Shown: piece after piece, positions 13,392 to 13,986 of the stretch
Numbering within the stretch: position 1 is the first letter of the stretch
Layout of the letters: each line of letters starts with the position of its first letter
Source of the DNA: CAYSRM01 sp964475205
GTDB lineage: Bacteria > Verrucomicrobiota > Kiritimatiellia > UBA8416 > CAYSRM01
DNA: 13,986 bases
NCBI GenBank assembly: GCA_964475205.1
Contig: CAYYVQ010000069.1
Coordinates: forward strand, 1-13,986
Direction of reading: 5' to 3'
Notes under the pieces: model-generated
The model's input: the letters and a program-made list of their open reading frames with translations, nothing else
Databases searched by the model: none
What the model was told of the DNA's origin: nothing
Program-made: the position numbers and the translations under genes

Positions 13392-13884
13392 ATAACTCCG
13401 GATCCCTGCCGGGTGGAGATCTGCGTTTTTTCCCACCGGCCTTTCTCTGTTTCTGTTCTTTAAAAACAAAGGGTTCTTCTTCGTTATCCAGTAGTTCGCC
13501 CATATCAGATTCTATAGCTTCGGGGTCTTCTCCCGACTCCATTCGATGAAGAGCTTCCTCCATGCTTTCTCCGTATTCAATACCCATTTCCCCGGAAAGT
13601 CTCCTCATAAGACGGGCAGCCTGCCTTGGGTCGTCTTCGTTGATATTTTCCGCCTCATTGGCAAGCGATGTCAAAGCCTTCTCCATTTTTTCGTCGTCAA
13701 CAGGAAAATCTTCTTCCGCTTCTTCCCCGCCTTTTCTTCCGATCATGGCAAAAGATGAAACCTGCCTCTGAAGCCTTTTTTTGCCGCATTTCGGGCAGGA
13801 GGGTTGCTTGTCTGCAGCTATTTTTTTTGAAAAGAAACTATATATCATGTGGCATTGCGAACAGTAAAATTCATAAATAGGCAT
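13381..13884 (-). CDS. FmdB-family zinc-ribbon protein
   Basis: The 167-aa product opens MPIYEFYCSQCHMIYSFFSK, the typical start of FmdB/zinc-ribbon regulatory domains. Two knuckles, Cys8-x-x-Cys11 and Cys30-x-x-Cys33, can hold one zinc, followed by the L-x-R-Q-V-S-S-F stretch. FmdB was first described as a regulator in formamidase operons, but most family members have no proven role. This one is longer than the usual 70-110 aa: residues 52-140 are very acidic (E/D-rich, including E-S-G-E-D-P-E-A-I-E), and the tail is basic (K-Q-R-K-A-G-G-K-K-R-R). The ATG at 13884 has AGAGGAA upstream. thpR starts inside its last codons. Function is not assigned beyond probable metal binding. Confidence 0.88.
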   Translation of the reverse strand: MPIYEFYCSQCHMIYSFFSKKIAADKQPSCPKCGKKRLQRQVSSFAMIGRKGGEEAEEDFPVDDEKMEKALTSLANEAENINEDDPRQAARLMRRLSGEMGIEYGESMEEALHRMESGEDPEAIESDMGELLDNEEEPFVFKEQKQRKAGGKKRRSPPGRDPELYEM

Positions 13885-13917
13885 TCTTGATTCCTCTATC
13901 TTACGCAGGATTTACTT

Positions 13918-13948
13918 TTTATATCGCCTAACCTGATCTATTCATCAA
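13918..13948 (-). promoter_or_regulatory. Weak candidate promoter of the FmdB-thpR pair
   Basis: Reading the minus strand, TTGATG (13943-13948) is followed by TATAAA (13918-13923) at a 19-base spacing, or GATATA at 17. A start near 13911 would leave a leader of about 27 bases before the ATG. Found by eye only. Confidence 0.3.
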
Positions 13949-13986
13949 GAGTTACTTGCGAGTAATATTAGCTTCGAAGGCATGGG

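Noticed and set aside
13392..13469. Longer start for thpR
   Set aside because: The extra 26 residues overlap the FmdB-type gene out of frame, and relatives begin at the LFIAVEL region.
1..13986. CRISPR arrays, tRNA or rRNA genes, complete insertion sequences
   Set aside because: No regularly spaced repeats, no tRNA cloverleaf or conserved rRNA words, and no transposase frame were seen; only the partial recombinase is present.

Overview
The window reads as about 14 kb of chromosome from a Gram-negative bacterium of roughly 50% GC. Protein styles hint at the PVC group (Lentisphaerota, Kiritimatiellota or Verrucomicrobiota) or a similar uncultured lineage. The hints are an exported Ni superoxide dismutase with a Sec signal peptide, a GYF_2-type coiled-coil protein and a LysM lipoprotein. 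This placement is an inference from protein style, not a database result. Most genes are ordinary housekeeping or stress genes; the unusual content is two gene remnants and a few non-coding structures.

Layout. At the left edge, on the minus strand, is the C-terminal part of a tyrosine recombinase; it is cut by the window edge, and the N-terminal part one would expect is not recognisable upstream. Next is sodN (514-1005, +), then a very GC-rich palindromic block (about 1018-1106). A minus-strand group follows: pterin-4a-carbinolamine dehydratase and gluconokinase. Further right on the minus strand is dihydrolipoyl dehydrogenase (2383-3789), with a small unknown gene one base downstream. Directly upstream of it lies the wreck of a pyruvate dehydrogenase E1 gene (aceE, about 3807-4046). 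The remnant still has a strong ribosome-binding site, but it carries an internal deletion, a premature stop, and an end that runs straight into lpdA. An aceE-aceF-lpdA operon appears to have collapsed, leaving lpdA intact.

On the plus strand are a ferritin with a complete ferroxidase centre and a clear intrinsic terminator, then dnaE (1178 aa, GTG start, possibly leaderless). Next come three consecutive coiled-coil proteins: a cytosolic one with two GYF_2 domains, a membrane-anchored one, and (minus strand) a lipoprotein with a C-terminal LysM domain. The right end holds manA (+) and a two-gene minus-strand unit, an FmdB-type zinc-ribbon gene overlapping thpR.

How it fits together. Ferritin and NiSOD both deal with reactive oxygen and iron, but they lie about 3.4 kb apart and are not an operon. 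The coiled-coil trio could form an envelope-associated module, which is speculative. I saw no CRISPR array, tRNA, rRNA or complete mobile element, and no clearly new multi-gene system. The best second-look items are the aceE wreck, the secreted NiSOD and the coiled-coil trio.
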